Notes under the pieces: model-generated
Told to the model about the DNA's origin: nothing
Database searches by the model: none
Seen by the model: only the letters and a program-made list of their open reading frames with translations
Translations under genes and position numbers: made by a program
From: Winogradskyella ludwigii
GTDB taxonomy: Bacteria > Bacteroidota > Bacteroidia > Flavobacteriales > Flavobacteriaceae
Reading direction: 5' to 3'
Assembly (NCBI RefSeq): GCF_013403985.1
Contig: NZ_JABFDF010000001.1
Coordinates: 1,178,001-1,242,000, forward strand
DNA length: 64,000 nt
Shown here: positions 54,447 through 63,615 of the stretch, piece by piece
Layout: every line of letters begins with the position of its first letter
Numbering within the stretch: position 1 is the stretch's first letter

Positions 54447-55496
54447 ATGAGTGAAAAATTACCACAACAACCTCAAAATGAAGAAGTAGATTTAGGTCAG
54501 TTGTTTAGTGCAATAGGTAAGTTGTTTGATAGGCTCTTTGCTTTTATTGGGAGGGTATTAAAAGGAATTTTTGTTGCTATAATTTATATTTTAAAGCCGA
54601 TAGTAAATAATTTCAAACTAATAATGATTGCTTTAGTATCTGCCTTTGTTATTGGTTTTATAGCAGAAAAATACAATAAAGTAGTGTATTCTTCTGAAAT
54701 GATTGTGATACCTCACTTTGATTCAAAGTATCAATTAATGACCGATATTAAATACTTTAATAGCCTTATCGGAACAGGAAAAAACAAAATATTAGCTGAT
54801 ATTTTTGAAATTGATTCTATTAGAGCAACTGAACTCGTAGGTTTTGAAATTGATAAAGGTCCTGAAAATCAAAACGATTTGTTAAGCGAGTATAACGATT
54901 TCATGAAAACTATTGATACGTTATTAGTACGAGTTTCATATGACGAATTTATTGATAATAGACACATTCTATCTGCTTCTGTTTTTGCTATAAAGGCTAA
55001 AGCTTCAACTAATGATATTTTTTCTAATCTAGAGAAGGGATTTTATAAAACATTTGAAAACAACTTCTCTAAAAGGAAAAAAGCATTAAGAGATAGTATA
55101 CTTCGTAATGAAGTAACCACAGTTAATACTGAAATAGTTAAAATAGACAGTCTACAGCGTATATATTTAGAGGTATTAAGAAATGAGTCTAGGAATGGTA
55201 ATCTATCTATAGGTTCTGGTGGTTTAATACCAATAACACAGGAACGGTCTGTTACTAGAGAGTATGACTTATTTGAAAAAGAAATGAAATTAAGAAATAC
55301 TTTACTTAATATAAATGAGGTTTTAATTGAGTCAAGTGACTATTACGAAATTCTCTCAGGCTTTGAAGACATAGGTCCAAAAGAAATTAAATATACAGAT
55401 AGATATAGTTTAATTTTTCCGGTAGTAACGTTAGCATTACTATTGTTAGTTTCTTTACTTATAAAAGCATTTAAATTTATTAAAAATTATGAATAA
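54447..55496 (+). CDS. Wzz-like chain-length-determinant-family protein
   Basis: A 349-residue inner-membrane protein with two flanking helices (about 65-83 and 325-343) and a periplasmic, partly coiled-coil domain, the layout of Wzz/polysaccharide co-polymerases. There is no cytoplasmic tyrosine-kinase domain. It would set glycan chain length or support export. The gene begins the locus and overlaps rfbB by 8 bases. Confidence 0.78.
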   Translation: MSEKLPQQPQNEEVDLGQLFSAIGKLFDRLFAFIGRVLKGIFVAIIYILKPIVNNFKLIMIALVSAFVIGFIAEKYNKVVYSSEMIVIPHFDSKYQLMTDIKYFNSLIGTGKNKILADIFEIDSIRATELVGFEIDKGPENQNDLLSEYNDFMKTIDTLLVRVSYDEFIDNRHILSASVFAIKAKASTNDIFSNLEKGFYKTFENNFSKRKKALRDSILRNEVTTVNTEIVKIDSLQRIYLEVLRNESRNGNLSIGSGGLIPITQERSVTREYDLFEKEMKLRNTLLNINEVLIESSDYYEILSGFEDIGPKEIKYTDRYSLIFPVVTLALLLLVSLLIKAFKFIKNYE

Positions 55497-56508
55497 TATG
55501 AAGTCAATATTAATTACAGGTGGAGCTGGTTTCATTGGGGCAAATTTTATTCACTATTTTTTAAAACAATATAAAGATGTTAGTGTTGTAAACTTGGATC
55601 TTTTAACATATGCAGGTGATTTAGCTAATTTAGAGGAATTGAAATCTAATGAGAGGTATCATTTTGTAAAAGGAGATATTGGAGATGCAGAACTTGTAAA
55701 TGAGTTGTTTAAAACTCATGATTTTACTGATGTCATTCATTTTGCGGCAGAATCTCATGTTGATAATTCAATAAAAAACCCAGATGCATTTATAAAAACT
55801 AATGTACATGGGACTTTCAATTTATTGAATATTGCTAAAAATCATTGGATGGATGCTCCGTTTTCTTTTAAAGAAGGTTGTGAAGACAATAGATTTCATC
55901 ATATTTCAACAGATGAGGTTTATGGTACATTAGGCGAAACAGGATTGTTTACAGAGGAAACTCCATACGCACCAAATAGTCCTTACAGTGCTTCCAAGGC
56001 ATCATCAGATTTTATTGTAAGAAGTTATTTTCATACCTATGGGATGAATGTTGTAACCACTAATTGTAGTAACAATTATGGACCAAAACAGCATGATGAA
56101 AAATTAATCCCAACCATTATTAGAAAAGCCATAAATAATGAAAATATTCCTATTTATGGAGATGGTAAAAATATAAGAGATTGGTTGTATGTAGAAGATC
56201 ATTGTAGTGGTATTGATTTGGCTTTTCAAAAAGGAAAAGCAGGAGAGACTTACAATATAGGTGGAAAAAACGAACGCGATAATTTATACATTGCTCATAG
56301 AATTTGTGAAATTTTAGATGAGTTGAAACCTAAAGAAACATTATATTCTAGTCAAATATCGTTTGTTACAGACAGACCTGGTCATGATTTTAGATACGCT
56401 ATTGATGCTTCTAAAATTGAAAATGAATTAGGTTGGAAAGCAAAAGAAGATTTTGAATCAGGAATCTTAAAAACCATTGAGTGGTATTTAGAAAAATATA
56501 ACAATTAA
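55489..56508 (+). CDS. rfbB: dTDP-glucose 4,6-dehydratase
   Basis: A 339-residue short-chain dehydrogenase-type enzyme making dTDP-4-keto-6-deoxyglucose. The NAD motif GGAGFIGA is at 11-18, the catalytic TDE is at 141-143 and YxxxK is Y166-K170 (numbering from ATG 55489; an in-frame ATG at 55498 is equally possible). It is the second step of dTDP-rhamnose synthesis; the other three genes (rfbA, rfbC, rfbD) are 3 kb downstream. Confidence 0.95.
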   Translation: MNNMKSILITGGAGFIGANFIHYFLKQYKDVSVVNLDLLTYAGDLANLEELKSNERYHFVKGDIGDAELVNELFKTHDFTDVIHFAAESHVDNSIKNPDAFIKTNVHGTFNLLNIAKNHWMDAPFSFKEGCEDNRFHHISTDEVYGTLGETGLFTEETPYAPNSPYSASKASSDFIVRSYFHTYGMNVVTTNCSNNYGPKQHDEKLIPTIIRKAINNENIPIYGDGKNIRDWLYVEDHCSGIDLAFQKGKAGETYNIGGKNERDNLYIAHRICEILDELKPKETLYSSQISFVTDRPGHDFRYAIDASKIENELGWKAKEDFESGILKTIEWYLEKYNN

Positions 56509-56995
56509 TAAACGCAAGAAATTCTATAAGCTAGATGAGTCCTACTAAAATGGATTCTTCTAGCTTTTATAATTCTTAAAATATCACGTTATTTTTATTA
56601 AACACTACTAGATTATACTGTTATTAGAATTCTTGATGAGACTATTTAGGATTCATTTTTTGTAAATTTCCTTCAACAAAGTAATAATTTTACTAGTTTT
56701 TTCATCACTAGTGAATCTGCCAAAGTATAGTATTAGAGATAATTCAAAAATTCAAGAAACTTAACTTAAAACGTATCTTATTTATGAGGATTTTGATTAA
56801 TGTTTGCTTTAATTCTATATAGAAAAAATAAGATTTTAATGTATTCATTTTGTGGTTTTTAAAAGCTATTAATTTATAGTTTACATTGTAGCTGGTTATT
56901 ATTGTAATCTATTGGTTAAACCATTATTAATAGTATTTTTACAGCAATAGAATCTAATACATTGAAATTAGAATAAAAGAGTCTACTATTCTTAA
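56509..56995. other. 487-bp gene-free gap after rfbB
   Basis: No convincing gene. Near the left end an imperfect hairpin is present: AAGCTAGA (56528-56535) and TCTAGCTT (56559-56566) pair exactly within longer imperfect arms (56516-56577). No T-run follows. The rest is AT-rich without visible structure. Confidence 0.5.
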
Positions 56996-58123
56996 ATGAA
57001 AAAGAAAAACCTTATCATATTCGGAACGCGTCCTGAAGCTATAAAAATGGCTCCTTTAGTAAAAATGTTTTTGAAATTTCCAAACGATTTTGATACTAGA
57101 GTTTGTATTACTGGGCAGCATAGAGAAATGTTAGATCAGGTTTTAGAGTTCTTTAGTATTATTCCAGATTATGATTTAGATGTAATGAAACCCAATCAGA
57201 ATTTGTATAGCTTAACGTCTGATATTATTACAGGTCTTAAACCTGTTTTAGAAGACTTTAATCCCGATTTTGTTTATGTTCATGGTGATACAACGACCAC
57301 GATGTCTGCTAGTATTGCGGCATTTTATTCTGGAGCTAAAATATGCCATGTAGAAGCGGGGTTAAGGACGTTTAATCGTCGCTCTCCATTTCCTGAGGAA
57401 ATAAATAGAAGTATTACAGGTCGTGTTGCAGATTATCATTTTGCACCAACTATAACTTCTAAGGAAAATTTATTAAATGAAAACGTAAAAGAGTCTAGTA
57501 TATTGGTTACAGGTAATACAGTGATTGATGCTTTAGAATATAGTGCTAGAATTGTAAATTCTTCAACGTATACAGATAGTGAAGTAGAACATTTAAAAAC
57601 GATCGTAGACTCTAAAAAACGCTTAATTTTAGTAACAGGCCATAGAAGAGAAAATCATGGCGAAGGATTTATAAACATCTGTTCCGCTTTAAATAAAATA
57701 GCAGGAGATCATGAAGATATTCAAATAATATATCCTGTTCATTTAAACCCAAATGTTCAGAAGCCAGTTTACGAGCTTCTTGGTAATCAAGCTAATATTA
57801 AATTAATACCGCCATTATCGTATCCTGCGTTTGTGTGGTTAATGAATAAGTCTGATATAATAATTACTGATAGTGGTGGAGTGCAAGAAGAGGCGCCAAG
57901 TTTAGGAAAACCGGTTTTAGTCATGAGAGATACTACAGAACGTCCTGAAGCTGTAAAAGCAGGAACCGTTTTACTTGTAGGTACTAATACAGATAAAATT
58001 GTAGGTGAAACAGAAAAGTTATTAAACGATAGAAAAAGTTATGATACCATGAGTAAGCTTCACAACCCTTATGGTGATGGAAAAGCTTGTGAGCGTATTG
58101 TTAATTTTATTTTAAATATATAA
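56996..58123 (+). CDS. wecB: UDP-N-acetylglucosamine 2-epimerase (non-hydrolysing)
   Basis: A 375-residue enzyme converting UDP-GlcNAc to UDP-ManNAc. The IIFGTRPEAIKMAPLVK start, HVEAGLRTF and SDSGGVQEEAPSLGKPVLVMRDTTERPE segments (each typical) are all present. It is 1 base from wecC, and together they supply UDP-ManNAcA. Confidence 0.95.
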   Translation: MKKKNLIIFGTRPEAIKMAPLVKMFLKFPNDFDTRVCITGQHREMLDQVLEFFSIIPDYDLDVMKPNQNLYSLTSDIITGLKPVLEDFNPDFVYVHGDTTTTMSASIAAFYSGAKICHVEAGLRTFNRRSPFPEEINRSITGRVADYHFAPTITSKENLLNENVKESSILVTGNTVIDALEYSARIVNSSTYTDSEVEHLKTIVDSKKRLILVTGHRRENHGEGFINICSALNKIAGDHEDIQIIYPVHLNPNVQKPVYELLGNQANIKLIPPLSYPAFVWLMNKSDIIITDSGGVQEEAPSLGKPVLVMRDTTERPEAVKAGTVLLVGTNTDKIVGETEKLLNDRKSYDTMSKLHNPYGDGKACERIVNFILNI

Positions 58124-58124
58124 T

Positions 58125-59342
58125 ATGAATAAACCTGAAGTTGTAATGATGGGTTTGGGATATATAGGCTTACCAACAGCAGCCTTAATAGCTCAAAACG
58201 AAACCTATGTTCATGGTGTTGATATAAATCCAAGTATTGTAAAAATTATAAATGAAGGTAAAATACATATAGTTGAGCCAGATTTAGATATTGCAGTGGC
58301 AAAAGCAGTCCGTAAAGGCTACCTAAAAGCAGATATTAAACCTGTTGAGGCTAATACGTATTTAATTGTTGTGCCTACTCCATTTAAAGCTAAAAACGAA
58401 CCCGATATATCATTTGTAGAAGCTGCTACAAAAGCAATTATTCCTTTATTAAAAGAAGGAGATTTATACATAATAGAATCAACTTCTCCGATTGGGACAA
58501 CAGAAAAAATGATGAGTCTAATCTATTCTGAACGTCCAGAATTAAATGAGAAATTATATATAGCCTATTGTCCAGAACGTGTTTTACCAGGCAACGTAAT
58601 GTATGAGTTGGTTAACAACGACAGAGTGATTGGCGGTGTAAATGAAGCGTCTACAGAGAAAGCTATTCAGTTTTACGACCAATTTATAACAGGAGATTTA
58701 CATAGAACGAATGCGCGTACAGCAGAGATGTGTAAATTAGTAGAGAATTCTTCTAGAGATGTGCAAATTGCATTCGCAAATGAATTGTCATTAATCTGTG
58801 ATAAAGCAGATATTAATGTTTGGGAATTAATTGAATTAGCTAATAAACATCCACGCGTTAATATATTACAACCAGGTTGTGGAGTGGGTGGTCATTGTAT
58901 TGCGGTAGATCCTTATTTTATAGTTTCAGATTATCCAATGGAATCTCAAATTATAGGAAAAGCAAGAGAGATTAATAATTATAAATCATTTTGGTGCGCA
59001 GAAAAAATACAATCTACTAAGCTTCAATTTCAATTGAAACACGGAAGAAAGCCAAGTGTAGCATTAATGGGACTCTCGTTTAAAGCAAACATTGACGACT
59101 TAAGAGAATCACCAGCAAAATATATTGTACAAAAGGTTTTACAAGATTCTAATGATGAAGAATATTTTATAGTGGAGCCTAATATAGAGAGTCATAAAGT
59201 CTTTAAATTAACGAATTATAAAGACGCTATAGAAAAAGCTGATATCATTGTATTTTTAGTAGCACATAAAGAATTTTATGATCTAACAAATCTAAAAAAT
59301 AAGACCATTTTAGACTTTTGCGGAATAACATCTAAGAATTAA
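58125..59342 (+). CDS. wecC: UDP-N-acetyl-D-mannosamine dehydrogenase
   Basis: A 405-residue NAD-dependent dehydrogenase oxidising UDP-ManNAc to UDP-ManNAcA. GLGYIGLPTAALIA is the NAD-binding motif. The GCGVGGHCIAVDPYF segment contains the catalytic cysteine (in GGHC). C-terminal GLSFKANIDDLRESPA is typical of UDP-sugar dehydrogenases. Its pairing with wecB fixes the substrate assignment. Confidence 0.94.
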   Translation: MNKPEVVMMGLGYIGLPTAALIAQNETYVHGVDINPSIVKIINEGKIHIVEPDLDIAVAKAVRKGYLKADIKPVEANTYLIVVPTPFKAKNEPDISFVEAATKAIIPLLKEGDLYIIESTSPIGTTEKMMSLIYSERPELNEKLYIAYCPERVLPGNVMYELVNNDRVIGGVNEASTEKAIQFYDQFITGDLHRTNARTAEMCKLVENSSRDVQIAFANELSLICDKADINVWELIELANKHPRVNILQPGCGVGGHCIAVDPYFIVSDYPMESQIIGKAREINNYKSFWCAEKIQSTKLQFQLKHGRKPSVALMGLSFKANIDDLRESPAKYIVQKVLQDSNDEEYFIVEPNIESHKVFKLTNYKDAIEKADIIVFLVAHKEFYDLTNLKNKTILDFCGITSKN

Positions 59343-59574
59343 TTTTGATAATACCAACAATAAAAATTCCTCTAATAATTTGGTTTTTGTTGTATTCCAT
59401 AATTTAAGCTATTGTCATTAGTATTTTAATTGAGCTTAAAAAGTATAATCAAATAAATATAATGCATAAATTATAACGCTTTAAAACTGAAAATGTTAAG
59501 TTTAAACATTGTAAATTCTAATATATCTCAGATTTTTTTTCTGTAAAGGTTTTAGAATTTCTTAAAGTTGTTAT

Positions 59575-59591
59575 TTTTGTTTGAAACAAAA
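59575..59591. promoter_or_regulatory. rfbA: Inverted repeat at the rfbA promoter
   Basis: TTTTGTTT and AAACAAAA (8-bp arms, one central G) overlap the putative -7 box TATTTTTG, a possible operator. AT-rich sequence makes chance palindromes likely, so confidence is low. Confidence 0.35.
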
Positions 59592-59640
59592 TACTAAAGG
59601 TGTTGATAAACGATAGAGAGGTATTTAAAATTTTAATATA

Positions 59641-59664
59641 AAGTAAAAGTAAAAGTAAAAGTAA
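59641..59664 (+). repeat. rfbA: Hexanucleotide repeat (AAGTAA)x4 next to the rfbA start
   Basis: Four exact copies of AAGTAA fill 59641-59664 and end directly at the ATG at 59665. Slippage would change leader length in steps of six bases without changing the reading frame. Confidence 0.9.
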
Positions 59665-60528
59665 ATGAAAGGAATTATACTAGCAGGAGGGTCAGGGACA
59701 AGATTACATCCATTGACTTTGGCTGTAAGTAAGCAGTTAATGCCTATTTACGATAAGCCAATGATATACTATCCTCTATCTACATTAATGTGGTCTGGAA
59801 TTAGAGAAATTTTAATCATTTCTACTCCAGATGATTTACCACTATTTAAGAAGCTTTTAGGTGATGGGAAAAAGTTTGGTTGTGATTTTCAATATGCTGT
59901 TCAAGAAGAGCCTAATGGTCTCGCCCAAGCGTTTATAATCGGTGAAGAATTTATTGGCAATGATAAGGTCGCTTTAATACTTGGAGATAATATTTTTTAT
60001 GGTTCAGGTTTATCCGAATTATTGCAACAAAATAATGACCCAGATGGAGGTATTGTTTATGCATATCATGTTCATGATCCAGAACGCTATGGAGTGGTTG
60101 AATTTGATAAATCAGGCAAGGCAGTATCAATAGAAGAGAAACCCGATCATCCAAAATCTAATTACGCAGTTCCTGGTATTTATTTTTATGATAATTCAGT
60201 GGTTGAAATCGCTAAAAACATAAAACCAAGTAAGCGTGGTGAACTAGAGATTACAGACGTTAATAAAACGTATTTAAGTCAAGGAAACTTAAAAGTGAGC
60301 GTATTAGATAAAGGTACTGCTTGGTTAGATACAGGTACTTTTAAATCGTTAATGCAAGCGTCGCAATTTGTTCAGGTTATAGAAGAACGTCAAGGTTTAA
60401 AAATTGGAGCACTTGAAGAAGTCGCTTTTAGTATGGGTTATATTAATGAGACGCAATTTAGAGCTCTAATAGAACCTTTAATTAAAAGTGGTTATGGTAA
60501 ACACTTATTAAGTTTGTTATCTAAGTAA
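59665..60528 (+). CDS. rfbA: Glucose-1-phosphate thymidylyltransferase
   Basis: A 287-residue enzyme joining dTTP and glucose-1-phosphate, the first step to dTDP-rhamnose. The nucleotide motif is [13 protein letters not shown] near the start; [27 protein letters not shown] and WLDTGTF are also family-conserved. It is followed by rfbC 5 bases later. Confidence 0.96.
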   Translation: MKGIILAGGSGTRLHPLTLAVSKQLMPIYDKPMIYYPLSTLMWSGIREILIISTPDDLPLFKKLLGDGKKFGCDFQYAVQEEPNGLAQAFIIGEEFIGNDKVALILGDNIFYGSGLSELLQQNNDPDGGIVYAYHVHDPERYGVVEFDKSGKAVSIEEKPDHPKSNYAVPGIYFYDNSVVEIAKNIKPSKRGELEITDVNKTYLSQGNLKVSVLDKGTAWLDTGTFKSLMQASQFVQVIEERQGLKIGALEEVAFSMGYINETQFRALIEPLIKSGYGKHLLSLLSK

Positions 60529-60533
60529 AGAAC

Positions 60534-61079
60534 ATGACAATTAAAGAAACGAAATTAGAAGGATGTTACATTCTGCAGCCTAATGTTTTTAAAGATAAAA
60601 GAGGTTATTTTATTGAAAGTTTTAACCAAAAGACATTCAACAGAATGTTAAATTTGGATGTGAACTTTGTTCAAGATAATGAATCTCAGTCTTCTAAAGG
60701 TGTTTTAAGAGGTTTGCATTATCAATTAGGTGAGTTTGCTCAAGCCAAATTAGTAAGAGTTATTAAAGGTAGTGTCTTAGATGTTGCTGTAGATATGAGA
60801 AAGGATTCAAAAACTTTTGGAGAATCTGTTTCAATAAAACTTACGGAAGATAATAAAACTCAACTTTTTGTACCAAGAGGTTTTGCACATGGCTTTATTG
60901 TATTAGAAGACGAAACAATTTTTAGCTACAAATGCGATAATTTCTATAATAAAGAAGCAGAAGCAGGTGTAATATATAACGATGAACATTTAAATATTAA
61001 TTGGCAATTACCAAGTACAGATTTTATTCTATCCGATAAAGATTTAGTATTACCTACATTTAAAAATGCCATAGTATGA
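60534..61079 (+). CDS. rfbC: dTDP-4-dehydrorhamnose 3,5-epimerase
   Basis: A 181-residue cupin epimerase, third step of dTDP-rhamnose synthesis. The catalytic base region is VLRGLHYQ with H62, and FVPRGFAHGFIVL is the conserved second motif. Its stop overlaps the rfbD start by 4 bases. Confidence 0.95.
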   Translation: MTIKETKLEGCYILQPNVFKDKRGYFIESFNQKTFNRMLNLDVNFVQDNESQSSKGVLRGLHYQLGEFAQAKLVRVIKGSVLDVAVDMRKDSKTFGESVSIKLTEDNKTQLFVPRGFAHGFIVLEDETIFSYKCDNFYNKEAEAGVIYNDEHLNINWQLPSTDFILSDKDLVLPTFKNAIV

Positions 61080-61945
61080 TAAATGTATTAGTTACAGGAA
61101 AAGATGGTCAGTTAGGGCAATGCTTTAAAAGTATCGCTTTCGCACATCCTAATATTAATTTTATTTTTAAATCCTCTTCTGAATTAGACATTACAAATGA
61201 ATCTCAAGTCAATGAAGTTTTTAAAACTTTTGAGAGGTTAGATTATTGCATTAATTGTGCCGCTTACACAGCTGTAGATAAAGCTGAAGAAGAAATAGCG
61301 CTATCAGATAAAGTTAATTACTTAGGATCCAAAAACCTGGCTATAGCATGTAGGACGTTTGGTGTTGTTTTGGTTCAAATCTCAACAGATTTTGTTTTTA
61401 ATGGAGAATCAACTCAACCTTATACAGAGCGTAACACTACAAATCCTTTAGGTGTTTATGGTCAATCAAAATTAAAGGGAGAGAAAGCAATTGAAGACGT
61501 ATTAGCTGCTCATTTTATAATTAGAACATCTTGGTTGTATTCTGAGTTTGGAAACAATTTTCTAAAAACCATGCTAAGGTTAGGTAAAGAGCGTAGTGAG
61601 CTGAGTGTTGTAAGCGATCAAATAGGAAGCCCAACTTATGCTATTGATTTAGCTAAGGTTGTTATAGAATTTATTGAAAGTAGAAATACGTCTTATGGAA
61701 TATACCACTATAGCAATGAAGGCGTTATTAGTTGGTACGATTTTGCTAAAGAAATTTTCAAATTATCAGATAATAATTTGAATTTAAACAAAATAGAAAC
61801 TAAAGATTACCCAACTGCAGCAGTTCGTCCAAAATATAGCGTACTTAGTAAATCCAAGATAAAGAATGAACTTGGAGTTATAATCCCTAATTGGAAAAGC
61901 AGCTTAAACAATGCAATTATTAATTTAAAGAAGATGGAGACTTAG
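61076..61945 (+). CDS. rfbD: dTDP-4-dehydrorhamnose reductase
   Basis: A 289-residue NADPH-dependent reductase completing dTDP-L-rhamnose. The nucleotide motif is VTGKDGQLGQCFK, the active-site region INCAAYTAVDKAEEE is typical, and VYGQSKLKGE supplies Tyr and Lys. The gene is coupled to rfbC. Confidence 0.95.
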   Translation: MINVLVTGKDGQLGQCFKSIAFAHPNINFIFKSSSELDITNESQVNEVFKTFERLDYCINCAAYTAVDKAEEEIALSDKVNYLGSKNLAIACRTFGVVLVQISTDFVFNGESTQPYTERNTTNPLGVYGQSKLKGEKAIEDVLAAHFIIRTSWLYSEFGNNFLKTMLRLGKERSELSVVSDQIGSPTYAIDLAKVVIEFIESRNTSYGIYHYSNEGVISWYDFAKEIFKLSDNNLNLNKIETKDYPTAAVRPKYSVLSKSKIKNELGVIIPNWKSSLNNAIINLKKMET

Positions 61946-62042
61946 CGGTTTCTTTTATCTTAATTTGGTGTGTTAATACTACATTAAAAATGGTAGTTTT
62001 AGTCGTTAAAAAAAAGATTTATAATTTACAGGTCCATAAAAT

Positions 62043-62579
62043 ATGAAAAGAGCATTAATTTACCTTTTGTTTGCAGGCACACTATTTCTATTCGCTAGCT
62101 CTTGTGGTGAAGAGAAAAAAGAAAAAATAACAGGACCTATAATCATTGAGGATAAAGATTTATTTTCATTAAAATTAACAGCTATTGTTAAGGAAGACGA
62201 TTCGTTTGATGTATTCTATGTTCAGAATGAAAATGAAAAGTTTACAGGAAAACAAATTATTACAACAAAAGTTACAGGAAGTGATTTAGAACAAGATATA
62301 TACTTTAAACTTCCAGAAGGAGATTACCCTTATAATTTAAGGTTAGACCTTGGAGTTAATAAAAATCAGATAGACGTAACAATTATAGATCTTACAATGC
62401 AATACTCTGATGATAAGTATAAGATAATAGGAAAGGATCTTTATAAACATTTCAATTTTCAAGATGTTTTACAAATGTCCCCAGATTCAACCAAATATAA
62501 AGTGTCTTTAAAAGATAAACACGATCCTTTTATAACTGGTAATGACGGTTTTAAAGTGATTTTGAATTCAAAAATTTAA
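62043..62579 (+). CDS. Hypothetical lipoprotein within the polysaccharide locus
   Basis: A 178-residue lipoprotein (signal ending FASSC, C21) followed by charged residues and beta-strand-like segments. I recognise no family. It is between rfbD and pseB with a 97-bp upstream gap and 9 bp downstream, so it is probably co-transcribed with the pseudaminic-acid genes. Confidence 0.65.
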   Translation: MKRALIYLLFAGTLFLFASSCGEEKKEKITGPIIIEDKDLFSLKLTAIVKEDDSFDVFYVQNENEKFTGKQIITTKVTGSDLEQDIYFKLPEGDYPYNLRLDLGVNKNQIDVTIIDLTMQYSDDKYKIIGKDLYKHFNFQDVLQMSPDSTKYKVSLKDKHDPFITGNDGFKVILNSKI

Positions 62580-62588
62580 TAAAAAAAT

Positions 62589-63608
62589 ATGTTTAACTTA
62601 ACCAATAAATCAATCTTAATAACTGGAGGAACGGGTTCTCTAGGTAAAGCATTAACCAAACACATTCTTAACAAATATCCTGAAGTAAAGCGATTAGTTA
62701 TATATTCTAGAGATGAGCAAAAACAGTTTCAGATGGCTCAAGAGTTTTCTAATTCTGAATTTCCTCAAATCAGATATTTTATTGGAGATGTTAGAGATAA
62801 AGAACGTTTAATAAGAGCTTTTCAAGGCGTAGATTACGTTATCCATGCAGCAGCAATGAAACACGTACATATTGCAGAATATAACCCAGACGAGTGTATT
62901 AAAACAAATATTGGAGGTGCAGAAAACGTTGTTGATGCGTGTTTTAAAACAAAAGTAGAACGTGTTGTTGCATTATCTACAGATAAAGCATGTGCACCTA
63001 TAAACCTATATGGAGCAACAAAACTAACTTCAGACAAGTTGTTTATTGCCGCAAATAATATAAAAGGAGATAAGCCTATTAAATTTTCTGTGGTAAGGTA
63101 TGGTAATGTTATGGGTTCTAATGGCTCAGTAATTCCATTTTTTCTTAAGAAGAAAAATGATGAAAATGAATTACCTATCACAGATCCTAACATGACTAGA
63201 TTTAATATCTCACTTCAGGGTGGAGTAGATATGGTAATGCATGCTTTAGAACATGCTTGGGGAGGAGAGTTATTTGTTCCTAAGATTCCTTCTTATAAAA
63301 TCATGGATGTTGCAGAAGCCATTGGTCCCGATTGTAAAAAACCAATTGTTGGTATTAGACCAGGTGAGAAAGTGCATGAGGAAATGATTACGTCATCTGA
63401 TTCTTTTTATACTTATGACCTAGGAAAATACTATACTATTTTACCAGCGACACACCAATGGAAAACAGAAGATTTTGTAAAGGCTTTTGATGCAAAAAAA
63501 GTGGAACAAAGTTTTAGTTACAACTCTGGAGATAATGAAGAATGGGAAACAGTTGAGAGTTTAAGAAACCTTATAAAAGAGCACGTAGACCCAACATTTG
63601 AAGTGTAA
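62589..63608 (+). CDS. pseB: UDP-N-acetylglucosamine 4,6-dehydratase (inverting), PseB-like
   Basis: A 339-residue short-chain dehydrogenase with ITGGTGSLGKAL at the N-terminus and YGATK with the catalytic Tyr and Lys. The AAAMKHVHIAEYNPDE and STDKACAPINLYGATKL motifs are characteristic of PseB/FlaA1 enzymes, which convert UDP-GlcNAc by dehydration and C5 inversion, the first step of pseudaminic acid synthesis. The pseF-like gene follows 7 bases later. Confidence 0.9.
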   Translation: MFNLTNKSILITGGTGSLGKALTKHILNKYPEVKRLVIYSRDEQKQFQMAQEFSNSEFPQIRYFIGDVRDKERLIRAFQGVDYVIHAAAMKHVHIAEYNPDECIKTNIGGAENVVDACFKTKVERVVALSTDKACAPINLYGATKLTSDKLFIAANNIKGDKPIKFSVVRYGNVMGSNGSVIPFFLKKKNDENELPITDPNMTRFNISLQGGVDMVMHALEHAWGGELFVPKIPSYKIMDVAEAIGPDCKKPIVGIRPGEKVHEEMITSSDSFYTYDLGKYYTILPATHQWKTEDFVKAFDAKKVEQSFSYNSGDNEEWETVESLRNLIKEHVDPTFEV

Positions 63609-63615
63609 TTTTAGC

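Larger units (their letters stand above)
59343..59664. other. 322-bp intergenic region upstream of rfbA
   Basis: It holds a possible -7 box (TATTTTTG, 59572-59579), an overlapping perfect inverted repeat (59575-59591) and a hexanucleotide repeat ending at the rfbA start codon. It looks regulatory. No gene is visible. Confidence 0.6.

Noticed and set aside
62834..63193. 119-residue minus-strand ORF
   Set aside because: Antisense shadow of pseB.
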